Shown piece after piece: positions 1 through 5,326 of a stretch of DNA of 5,326 bases. The DNA comes from Pseudomonas sp. (GTDB lineage: Bacteria > Pseudomonadota > Gammaproteobacteria > Pseudomonadales > Pseudomonadaceae). The notes under the pieces were generated by a model. That model was not told the origin of the DNA. It searched no databases and saw only the letters and a list, made by a program, of their open reading frames with translations. Each line of letters begins with the position of its first letter. Position 1 is the stretch's first letter. A program made the translations under genes and the position numbers. The DNA lies in the NCBI GenBank assembly GCA_003527165.1, contig DPSI01000533.1, positions 1 through 5,326 of the forward strand, written 5' to 3'.

Positions 1-2206
1 ATTTCAGCCAGCAACTGGCGTAGGTGAGCAGGGCGAAGCTGGCCGCGTGGGATTCGGGAAAGCCATAGCTGCCGAACCCTTTGATCTGTTCGAAGATGCG
101 TGCGATGAAGTCCGCCTCATAACCCTTGGCGAGCATACGTTTGGTCAGGCGCTGGCGGTGATGCTCCAGGCCACCATGGCGCTTCCAGGCGGCCATGGAT
201 CGACGCAGCTCGTCGGCCTCGCCGGGCGTGTACTCGGCAGCAACGATTGCCAGTTCCATCACCTGTTCCTGGAACAGTGGCACACCGAGCGTGCGCTCGA
301 AGACCGGTTTCAATTCATCGGAAGGGTATTTCACCTCTTCTTCGTTATTACGCCGGCGCAGATAGGGGTGGACCATGTCGCCCTGAATCGGCCCCGGGCG
401 CACGATGGCGACCTGAATCACCAGGTCGTAAAAAGTCTTGGGGCGCAACCTCGGCAGCATGGCCATTTGCGCCCGCGACTCGATCTGGAACACGCCGACG
501 GTATCGGCGCGGCTGATCATCTCGTAGGTTGCGCGGTCTTCCTGCGGCAGGCTGGCGATGGTCCAGCGGGTACCCCGATAGTGTTCGATCAGGTTGAAAC
601 AGCGGCGCAGTGCACTGAGCATGCCGAGGGCGAGCACATCGACTTTGAGCAACCCAACCAGATCGAGATCGTCTTTGTCCCACTGGATCACCGTACGCTC
701 GGCCATGCTGGCGTTCTCCACCGGCACCAGGGTTTCCAGCGCGTGCTCCGAAATGACGAACCCTCCAGGATGCTGTGAAAGGTGGCGGGGAAAACCGATC
801 AACTGGCCAGTCAGCACCAATACTCGGTGCAGCACCGGACTGCTCGGGTCGAAGCCGGCTTCGCGCAAGCGTTCGTCGTCAGGAACCCGGTCGCTCCAGC
901 GCCCGCAGCAATCGGCCAATGCATTGATCTGATCCGGTGGCAGACTGAGCGCCTTGGCAACGTCGCGCAAGGCGCCGGTGGCATGGTAGGTGCTGACGAC
1001 GGCGGTGAGCGCGGCCCGCGCACGGCCATAACGGCGGAATACATACTGAATGACTTCTTCGCGGCGTTCATGCTCGAAGTCGACGTCGATGTCTGGTGGC
1101 TCCTTGCGCTCGCGAGATAAAAAACGCTCAAACAGCAGCCGGCTGCCTGTGCGCATGGGGTCGAGTTCAGTGATGCCCAGCGCGAAGCACACAGTGGAAT
1201 TGGCCGCCGAGCCGCGGCCCTGGCAGAGAATCCCTTGCTCACGGGCCCAGCGGACAAGGTCATGCACGGTGAGAAAGTAATTTTCGTACTTCAGTTCGGC
1301 GATCAGTTGCAGCTCATGCTCGATCTGCGCACGGACTTTTAGCGTTACACCATCTGGCCAGCGCCAGCGCACACCATCCTCAACCAGTTCGCATAGCCAG
1401 GAGGTAGCGTTATGGCCCGCAGGCACCAATTCATGCGGGTATCGGTATTCCAACTGGTTGAGATCGAATTGGCAGCGCTCGGCGATGCGCAGCGTTTCGG
1501 CGAGCAGCTCGGGTGGGTACAGCTCAAGCAGTTCCTCGTATCGGCGTAGATGACGTTCGCCATTAGGGAATAAATAGCGACCGGCCTCCGCCACCGGCAG
1601 ATGATGCCGGATCGCGGTCATGCAGTCCTGCAGTGCACGGCGTCCTCGGGCATGCATATGGACATCGCCGCAGGCCACTGCAGGCAGATTCAGGCGGGTG
1701 GCCAGTGCCTGCCATTGGTGCAGGCGTAGCGCGTCGTCTGGTCCACGGTGCAGCTCGATACCCAGCCAGAGGCGCTCTGGAAAGCGTTCACGCAGCCAGC
1801 ATCCTTCGAGGTCAGCCCCTGGTTGGTGGGCAATCCAGATGGCCAATAACCCATCCAGCGGCTCGCTCAGGTCTTCAGCTAAAAGCTGATAGCGCCCTTT
1901 CTCGGCGCGGCGCCGGGCGCGGGTGATCAAGCGGCATAAGGTCTGATAACCGGTCAGGTTTTCCACCAGCAAAATCAGCTTGGGTCCGTCTTCGATCTGA
2001 ATCTCGCTACCGATGATCAACGGCAGGTCGATATCCTTCGAGGCCTGCCAGGCCCGTACGATGCCGGCCAGGGTGCATTCGTCGGTGATGGCCAAAGCCT
2101 GATAGCCCAGACGTGCGGCGCGCTCGAAGAGTTCGCGGGCACTGGAGGCGCCTCGCTGGAAGCTGAAGTTGGACAGGCAATGCAGTTCGGCGTAACCGGT
2201 CGTCAT
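1..2206 (-). CDS. dnaE2: Error-prone DNA polymerase DnaE2 (ImuC), C-family; C-terminus beyond window
   Basis: DnaE2 (ImuC) is the non-essential C-family polymerase alpha paralogue that performs error-prone translesion synthesis in the cytoplasm with ImuA and ImuB. I translated the minus strand from the ATG at 2206: about 735 codons run to the window edge without a stop, roughly 70% of the usual ~1020-1050 residues. An N-terminal PHP domain comes first (residues ~5-280), beginning [10 protein letters not shown], the DnaE2 form. Its metal site looks degenerate: H9 is kept, but L11 and E43 stand where histidines are usual; D42 and E68 are present. The polymerase core has GRGSAANS (330-337), PDIDVDF (371-377) with D372 and D374, and the third aspartate D523 in KVDVLAL. 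These match E. coli D401, D403 and D555, so it should be active. RPGPIQGD (603-610), [10 protein letters not shown] (643-652) and [10 protein letters not shown] (from 715) follow. The missing part should hold the HhH and OB-fold regions. The start overlaps the imuB stop (ATGA) and has no clear ribosome site, which suggests translational coupling. It is the last known gene of the LexA-controlled operon. Confidence 0.97.
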   Translation of the reverse strand, partial: MTTGYAELHCLSNFSFQRGASSARELFERAARLGYQALAITDECTLAGIVRAWQASKDIDLPLIIGSEIQIEDGPKLILLVENLTGYQTLCRLITRARRRAEKGRYQLLAEDLSEPLDGLLAIWIAHQPGADLEGCWLRERFPERLWLGIELHRGPDDALRLHQWQALATRLNLPAVACGDVHMHARGRRALQDCMTAIRHHLPVAEAGRYLFPNGERHLRRYEELLELYPPELLAETLRIAERCQFDLNQLEYRYPHELVPAGHNATSWLCELVEDGVRWRWPDGVTLKVRAQIEHELQLIAELKYENYFLTVHDLVRWAREQGILCQGRGSAANSTVCFALGITELDPMRTGSRLLFERFLSRERKEPPDIDVDFEHERREEVIQYVFRRYGRARAALTAVVSTYHATGALRDVAKALSLPPDQINALADCCGRWSDRVPDDERLREAGFDPSSPVLHRVLVLTGQLIGFPRHLSQHPGGFVISEHALETLVPVENASMAERTVIQWDKDDLDLVGLLKVDVLALGMLSALRRCFNLIEHYRGTRWTIASLPQEDRATYEMISRADTVGVFQIESRAQMAMLPRLRPKTFYDLVIQVAIVRPGPIQGDMVHPYLRRRNNEEEVKYPSDELKPVFERTLGVPLFQEQVMELAIVAAEYTPGEADELRRSMAAWKRHGGLEHHRQRLTKRMLAKGYEADFIARIFEQIKGFGSYGFPESHAASFALLTYASCWLK

Positions 2207-3618
2207 GCGAACCAGCCGTGCAGCAACAGCGGCCCTCCGCCAGTGACCGGGCGAAAAGCCCAGCCGCGCTGGCCGCTGCGGGTTTCCACCCGGTAATAGT
2301 CGCGGCGCACGTCGCTACCGTCCCACCAACCGGATTCGATGCGCTCGGGACCGGTGAGAATGCGTAGCGATGCTTCGTAGAGCGGTTTCGGTTCGGCCAG
2401 CAACCAGCCGGGGCGGGGACTGGTGGTTGGGGAAAGCTCATTCTGAGCGACGTGCTGCGGCTGCCAGGCGCATTCAGGGCGGTGATCGGCACGAGCGCTG
2501 AGTCCTTGCACGGCATCATCGCCCAGACGGGCTCGCAAACGCTCGCGCAGTTGCTCCCAGGGCAACGACTGTTGCGGTCGTTCTTCGAACAACTGACGGT
2601 GCTCAGGGACGAAGGCTGGCAACTCGTGTGCAATCAGGCGCACCGCCAGAACCGGCGCCGGCAGTTGCAGATGCTCCAGGCGACCACGGGTCAGCTCGAA
2701 CAGCATGGCTGGATCGCGCTCGGCGCTGAGCAGGCCGACCGGTACCTGACTATCGGCCAGGTTACGGTGCTCCAGTTGCAAGGTGAAACGTTGTACACCG
2801 CTATCGCGGCCGGCCAGATAGGCGGCGAGATCGCCGGTCAAGCGGCGCAGCGGGAACAGCAGCGCCTGGTGCGACTCGACTTCGAAGTTCAGCTCGATAC
2901 GGGCATCGAAGCGGTCTGGCGGCCGATAGAAATCCAGCCCCAATGGACGGTATTCCAGCAGGGTATCGAGATGTCTCAGTGTTTCTGCCGGAAAGCGCCG
3001 TGCCAGACCATCGCGGGGCAGGGTAAGCACCTGCCTTAGGGTCCGCAGTCCCATGCGCGCAAAGGCGGTCGTCACTTCGCGCGGCAAGCCGATACGTTCT
3101 ACCGGCAGTGGGCCCAGCACGCGGTGCAACGTCTCGGTATCCATCACGGCTAGGCCGTCATGCACGTTAGCCAGGGCGCGTGCGGCGGCCGGGTTGGGTG
3201 CCAAGGTAATGCGATGCTGAAAGCCCAGCGTATCGAGTTCCTCGCGCAGGCGTGCCTCCAGACGAGGCCAGGGGCCGAACAGGCCGAGACTGGATTGCAC
3301 TTCCAATAGCAGGCAACGCGGGTAATGCAGGCTGACCTGCGAGCTGAATCCGTAGGCCCAGGCGGCGAGGAATTGCTGCCAACGCTCGATTGCCGCCAAG
3401 TCATAGTCAGCAGTGGCGAAAGCGTGGGTCAGTGCCTGGGCGGCGATCAACGACTGCCCCGGCTTGAGGCCGAGAGCCCGCGCGGCCGGATTGACCGCCT
3501 GCAGCACGCGGCGCTGTGGCGTACCGCTCAAGAGCGCCAGGGGCGCCTCGGCATCGGCGCGGCTGCGCAACACGCCGTCCATGGCCAGCTGCGGTAGCAG
3601 GATGCAAGCCCAGAGCAT
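2203..3618 (-). CDS. imuB: ImuB, Y-family polymerase-like mutasome scaffold protein
   Basis: ImuB (471 residues, normal length) is a Y-family DNA polymerase homologue that no longer polymerises. In the known model it acts as a hub that binds the beta clamp, ImuA and DnaE2. The N-terminus [18 protein letters not shown] is the ImuB version of the Y-family first strand, without its catalytic aspartate. Around residues 98-115 (HYPRC...[10 protein letters not shown]) the Y-family S-x-D-E acids are also absent, while the following LFG strand is kept. A helix-hairpin-helix-like thumb lies near 163-215 and a little-finger-like domain near 235-345. QQSLPW at 349-354 resembles a beta-clamp binding motif. 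The C-terminus has the ImuB-type [12 protein letters not shown] (423-434), RRDYYRV and a closing LHGWFA. Start choice: the frame opens at 3690, but that overlaps imuA by 65 bases. ATG 3624 (adds MD) and ATG 3618 both follow the imuA stop at 3626; I prefer 3618 because family members start at MLWACIL or similar. The stop overlaps the dnaE2 start. Confidence 0.95.
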   Translation of the reverse strand: MLWACILLPQLAMDGVLRSRADAEAPLALLSGTPQRRVLQAVNPAARALGLKPGQSLIAAQALTHAFATADYDLAAIERWQQFLAAWAYGFSSQVSLHYPRCLLLEVQSSLGLFGPWPRLEARLREELDTLGFQHRITLAPNPAAARALANVHDGLAVMDTETLHRVLGPLPVERIGLPREVTTAFARMGLRTLRQVLTLPRDGLARRFPAETLRHLDTLLEYRPLGLDFYRPPDRFDARIELNFEVESHQALLFPLRRLTGDLAAYLAGRDSGVQRFTLQLEHRNLADSQVPVGLLSAERDPAMLFELTRGRLEHLQLPAPVLAVRLIAHELPAFVPEHRQLFEERPQQSLPWEQLRERLRARLGDDAVQGLSARADHRPECAWQPQHVAQNELSPTTSPRPGWLLAEPKPLYEASLRILTGPERIESGWWDGSDVRRDYYRVETRSGQRGWAFRPVTGGGPLLLHGWFA

Positions 3619-3625
3619 GTCCATC

Positions 3626-4243
3626 TCAATGCCAGGCTGCGGCGGGGATCGGGCGCGCCGGAGCCAGGCCGCCACGGCATTTGAGCACACGCAGTTGTGC
3701 CGGCTGGGCTTCGACAGTCAAGCGTAGTGCCGCTGGCGAGGAGTTGACCGCCTCGCGCAATGGACGATACGCGAAGGCCAATGTCTGGCCGGTCTCGGCG
3801 GCGACTTGCAGGCGACGTAGGGCGCGGTCATCGGCCTGTTGCGGCCAGCACAGCACCGCGCCACAGCTGCCCGAGCGCAGGCATTGCTCGGTGACCCATA
3901 GGGCGTCGCGGCCCCGTGCGTTGACGATTGTTACCTGGCGAAGATCTACACCTGCGGCCAGCCATGCCTGAGGACAGGGCACATGGGGTGGCGCCACCAG
4001 CACTACGCGCTCATTGGCCGCGGTCAGCCGCGCCAGGGTCGGCCAGAGCAGGCGCAGTTCACCGATGCCGGTACTGGCGAACAGAATCTCGCTCAGTGCC
4101 GATTCCGGCCAGCCTCCGCCGGGCAATGCTGCATCCAGCGTGGCATGCCCGGTTGGCTGTGCATTGGGCGATACGATTCGGGCCTGACCGCGCCACAAAC
4201 GGCGCGCATCGAATAAATGGTTGAGTGCGACCACGGATGTCAT
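3626..4243 (-). CDS. imuA: ImuA, RecA-like accessory protein of the SOS mutasome
   Basis: ImuA (205 residues, usual for pseudomonads) is a small RecA/SulA-related cytoplasmic protein required with ImuB and DnaE2 for damage-induced mutagenesis; family work links it to ImuB and RecA binding. Visible features are the ImuA signature ALPGGGWPESALSEIL (39-54), then ASTGIGELRLLWP (56-68), where a RecA-type Walker A loop would lie but without the GKT/S lysine. So ATP hydrolysis through a classical P-loop is unlikely. A hydrophobic Walker B-like strand AVLCWP (129-134) and the segment QADDRALRRLQVAAETG (136-152) follow, ending in a Pro/Ala-rich tail. It is the first gene of the operon: its start lies 20 bases from the LexA core box and its stop is within eight bases of imuB. 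The ribosome site is weak (GGAA ten bases before the ATG, at the edge of the operator repeat). An internal GTG at 4234 is possible but less likely. Some annotations call this protein SulA-like; the operon context makes ImuA far better. Confidence 0.94.
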   Translation of the reverse strand: MTSVVALNHLFDARRLWRGQARIVSPNAQPTGHATLDAALPGGGWPESALSEILFASTGIGELRLLWPTLARLTAANERVVLVAPPHVPCPQAWLAAGVDLRQVTIVNARGRDALWVTEQCLRSGSCGAVLCWPQQADDRALRRLQVAAETGQTLAFAYRPLREAVNSSPAALRLTVEAQPAQLRVLKCRGGLAPARPIPAAAWH

Positions 4244-4256
4244 GCGGTGGGTATTC

Positions 4257-4286
4257 CAGAATACTGTATATCAATACAGTATTCTG
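4257..4286. promoter_or_regulatory. LexA operator (SOS box) in a 30-bp inverted repeat
   Basis: The core CTGTATATCAATACAG at 4264-4279 is a perfect CTG-N10-CAG LexA box and is close to the E. coli consensus. The symmetry goes well past the core: arms 4257-4269 and 4274-4286 are perfect 13-base inverted repeats around ATCA. LexA should bind here as a dimer and repress imuA-imuB-dnaE2 until RecA-stimulated self-cleavage after DNA damage. The core ends 20 bases before the imuA ATG, over the predicted -10 and transcription start. It lies 337 bases from ccoN, so control of that gene is not expected. Being so near consensus, it predicts tight binding and late release. Confidence 0.93.
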
Positions 4287-4305
4287 CTTACGGAATGATG
4301 GTCAA
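4278..4305 (-). promoter_or_regulatory. Predicted sigma-70 promoter of imuA-imuB-dnaE2
   Basis: On the minus strand, TTGACC (4305-4300, five of six to the -35 consensus) is followed after 16 bases by AATACT (4283-4278, four of six to the -10 consensus). The -10 falls inside the LexA repeat, the expected layout for an SOS promoter. Transcription would begin near 4271, giving a leader of about 28 bases. Alternative -10 registers within the operator cannot be excluded; the position is inferred by eye. Confidence 0.5.
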
Positions 4306-4351
4306 GCTGGTGCGATGAAACGGCACGTGCCATCTGGCTACTTGCTGAGCA

Positions 4352-4363
4352 TTGGCTAGCCAA
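4352..4363. repeat. 12-bp perfect palindrome TTGGCTAGCCAA
   Basis: TTGGCTAGCCAA is its own reverse complement. Such a site could bind a dimeric regulator, but a 12-base palindrome is expected by chance in nearly one in ten regions of this size. It lies about 70 bases upstream of the LexA core relative to imuA. No regulator is assigned. Confidence 0.35.
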
Positions 4364-4381
4364 CCTTCAAAGCGTTCGGTC

Positions 4382-4404
4382 ACCAGTCGGTGCGCCGATC
4401 TGGT
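4382..4404. repeat. Imperfect stem-loop with one-base bulge
   Basis: ACCAGTCGG (4382-4390) pairs with CCGATCTGGT (4395-4404), leaving a TGCG loop and one bulged T at 4399, for nine base pairs. No T-run follows on either strand, so it is not an intrinsic terminator. It could be a protein-binding dyad or chance. Confidence 0.3.
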
Positions 4405-4421
4405 AATGGAGTGGTTTCCAG

Positions 4422-4431
4422 ACCGTACGGT
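4422..4431. repeat. 10-bp palindrome ACCGTACGGT
   Basis: ACCGTACGGT is a perfect palindrome just upstream of the AT-rich block, about 190 bases before ccoN. It may be a small regulator site, but symmetry this short often arises by chance. Confidence 0.25.
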
Positions 4432-4471
4432 TGTGTTTGCTAACAGTCTACTTGTATGAAAAATAGCTTAT

Positions 4472-4485
4472 TTAAAGCGTATCAA
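4472..4485 (+). promoter_or_regulatory. Possible Anr/FNR-like box upstream of ccoN
   Basis: TTAAAGCGTATCAA matches the Anr/FNR consensus TTGAT-N4-ATCAA at eight of ten fixed positions: the right half is perfect, the left half three of five. Oxygen-responsive control by Anr is established for some Pseudomonas cbb3 operons, so the position in the AT-rich block before ccoN is sensible. Against it, I find no good -10 at the distance expected for a class II site, and the box lies about 137 bases before the start codon. Treat as a candidate only. Confidence 0.3.
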
Positions 4486-4540
4486 TATTCGTTAGATTTA
4501 TTGCATTTCCCCCCGCACACTTCCCAGATATCGCCTGATC

Positions 4541-4568
4541 AACCCGCGCGCCGCTTTTGCGCCGGGTT
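4541..4568 (+). other. GC-rich hairpin in the probable ccoN leader
   Basis: AACCCG (4541-4546) pairs with CGGGTT (4563-4568), and GCGC (4548-4551) with GCGC (4559-4562), with C4547 bulged and a seven-base CGCTTTT loop: ten base pairs in all, eight of them G-C. It sits 47 bases before the ccoN start. There is no T-run on either side, so it is not a normal intrinsic terminator. In RNA it could stabilise the leader or affect translation; the function is unknown. Confidence 0.45.
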
Positions 4569-4606
4569 CGCTACGAATTGGCGTTCAGCTATCACTCATT
4601 TGTTAT

Positions 4607-4610
4607 GGAA
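4607..4610 (+). promoter_or_regulatory. Ribosome binding site of ccoN (weak)
   Basis: GGAA lies five bases before the ATG at 4616 and is the only Shine-Dalgarno-like sequence near the start. Two other ATGs at 4605 and 4611 are out of frame with ccoN, and the ccoN frame has no upstream ATG before a TAG at 4493, so 4616 is the best start. Confidence 0.55.
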
Positions 4611-4615
4611 ATGCT

Positions 4616-5326
4616 ATGGCCGATGCTCCTTTGGATGACACTGTCTCGACATATAACTACGAGGTTGTCCGCCGTTTCACTTTGATGACGTTGTTCTGGG
4701 GCGTGCTTGGGATGGGCATGGGCGCCGTCCTCGCGGCTCAGCTGGTTTGGCCGCAACTCAACCTCGGTCTGCCTTGGACCAGCTTCGGACGCATTCGCCC
4801 GGTCCACACTAATCTCGTGATCTTCGCGTTTGGCGGCGGAGCACTGTTCGCGACCTCGTTCTATGTCGTTCAACGCACCTGCAAAGTGCGTTTGATTTCG
4901 GACTGGCTGGCGAATTTCGTGTTCTGGGGTTGGCAGGTGGCGATCGTCGCCATGCTGGTCAGCTACCCGCTCGGCATCACGTCTTCCAAGGAATACGCCG
5001 AGATGGAGTGGCCCATCGCTCTCTGGGTAACGTTGGTCTGGGTGGCGTATGCCTATCTGTTCATCGGCACCATTGCGCGACGCCGGACTCAGCACATCTA
5101 TGTCGCCAACTGGTTCTATGGCGCATTCATCCTCGTGACGGCGATGGTGCACGTGATCAATCACGTGGCTATTCCGGTGACCCTGTTCAAATCCTACTCT
5201 GCCTATTCCGGCGCCACGGACGCGATGATTCAGTGGTGGTATGGCCACAGCGTGGTGGGGTTCATCCTTTCGGTGGGCTTCCTCGGGATGATGTATTACT
5301 TCGTGCCAAGCAGGCCGAACGTCCGG
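4616..5326 (+). CDS. ccoN: CcoN, subunit I of cbb3-type cytochrome c oxidase; C-terminus beyond window
   Basis: CcoN is the catalytic, inner-membrane subunit of the high-affinity cbb3 oxidase: it reduces O2 to water at a haem b3-CuB centre, with electrons from CcoO and CcoP, and pumps protons. The window holds the first 237 residues, about half of the usual ~475. Following a short cytoplasmic start, hydrophobic segments lie near 21-45, 64-88, 98-120, 133-153, 164-190 and from 212. Diagnostic pieces are [23 protein letters not shown] (52-74) with H64, the low-spin haem b ligand; [12 protein letters not shown] (122-133), including the glutamate of the Ca2+ site; and [15 protein letters not shown] (197-211) with H211, a CuB ligand. 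The frame has no stop. Many positions differ from typical Pseudomonas CcoN1/2, for example [15 protein letters not shown] at 178-192, so this may be an accessory isoform. Whether ccoO, ccoQ and ccoP follow cannot be seen. It is transcribed away from the imu operon. Confidence 0.95.
   Translation, partial: MADAPLDDTVSTYNYEVVRRFTLMTLFWGVLGMGMGAVLAAQLVWPQLNLGLPWTSFGRIRPVHTNLVIFAFGGGALFATSFYVVQRTCKVRLISDWLANFVFWGWQVAIVAMLVSYPLGITSSKEYAEMEWPIALWVTLVWVAYAYLFIGTIARRRTQHIYVANWFYGAFILVTAMVHVINHVAIPVTLFKSYSAYSGATDAMIQWWYGHSVVGFILSVGFLGMMYYFVPSRPNVR

Larger units (their letters stand above)
4287..4615. other. Divergent intergenic region between the imu operon and ccoN
   Basis: These 329 bases contain no convincing gene. 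On the minus strand an open stretch from 4467 to a TAA at 4288 could encode about 59 residues, but it has no ATG and no recognisable family. A plus-strand frame at 4456-4638 runs into ccoN in another frame. The middle (4441-4510) is about 27% GC, sharply below the flanking genes, as expected for a promoter area. Short palindromes at 4352-4363 and 4422-4431, a bulged stem-loop at 4382-4404 and a GC hairpin at 4541-4568 are described separately. No intrinsic terminator with a T-run is seen, as expected between divergent genes. Confidence 0.7.

Noticed and set aside
47..778. 243-codon plus-strand frame
   Set aside because: Antisense to dnaE2, which is unbroken with all motifs; long opposite-strand frames are common in GC-rich genes and this one resembles no known family.
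2007..2633. 208-codon minus-strand frame across the imuB-dnaE2 junction
   Set aside because: Out of frame with both well-supported genes and shows no family features.
2452..3039. 195-codon plus-strand frame
   Set aside because: Lies wholly antisense to imuB; Gln/Leu-rich composition typical of a reversed GC-rich gene, with no recognisable domain.
3619..3690. Upstream ATG start for imuB
   Set aside because: Would add 24 residues (MCSNAVAAWLRRAR...) that are imuA coding sequence in another frame and absent from the ImuB N-terminus I recognise.
4382..4404. Stem-loop as an intrinsic terminator
   Set aside because: No T-run on either strand and no gene ends here.
4456..4638. 60-codon plus-strand small ORF before ccoN
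   Set aside because: Overlaps the ccoN start in another frame, no ribosome site seen, no known family; it covers the promoter and leader hairpin instead.
4592..5248. 218-codon minus-strand frame
   Set aside because: Antisense to ccoN, charged and His/Arg/Glu-rich as expected of a reversed membrane-protein gene.

Overview
The window looks like chromosomal DNA of a gamma-proteobacterium, most likely Pseudomonas. The coding regions are GC-rich. The gene order imuA-imuB-dnaE2 behind a perfect LexA box is the Pseudomonas-type SOS mutagenesis cassette, and the cbb3 oxidase subunit at the right edge reads like Pseudomonas CcoN. The species cannot be told from this sequence alone.

Left and centre (1-4243, minus strand): a compact operon read right to left, imuA (4243-3626), imuB (3618-2203) and dnaE2 (2206 to beyond base 1, about 735 residues visible, C-terminus missing). 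imuA and imuB lie almost stop-to-start, and imuB and dnaE2 overlap in an ATGA, so translation is probably coupled throughout. In the known model ImuB is a catalytically dead Y-family protein that binds the beta clamp and recruits DnaE2. DnaE2 is the error-prone C-family polymerase that does the synthesis, and ImuA is a RecA-like accessory protein that supports the complex. The visible residues fit this: ImuB lacks the Y-family acids and carries a QQSLPW clamp-like motif, DnaE2 keeps all three catalytic aspartates, and ImuA lacks a Walker A lysine.

Centre-right (4244-4615): a 372-bp divergent intergenic region. Next to imuA is a very strong LexA operator inside a 30-bp inverted repeat with perfect 13-bp arms. 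Further right come two short palindromes, a bulged stem-loop, a very AT-rich 70-bp stretch (about 27% GC) with a weak Anr/FNR-like site, and a strong GC hairpin shortly before ccoN. No lexA2 gene lies between the operator and imuA, although many pseudomonads have one there.

Right (4616-5326, plus strand): the first 237 codons of a ccoN gene, the catalytic subunit of cbb3-type cytochrome c oxidase, cut by the window edge. It keeps the visible haem and copper ligands but seems more divergent than the usual Pseudomonas CcoN1/CcoN2, so it may be an accessory isoform.

I found no mobile element, CRISPR array, tRNA or rRNA. The window is a well-understood SOS mutasome beside a respiratory gene. I see no evidence of a wholly new system; the most interesting part is the shared control region.
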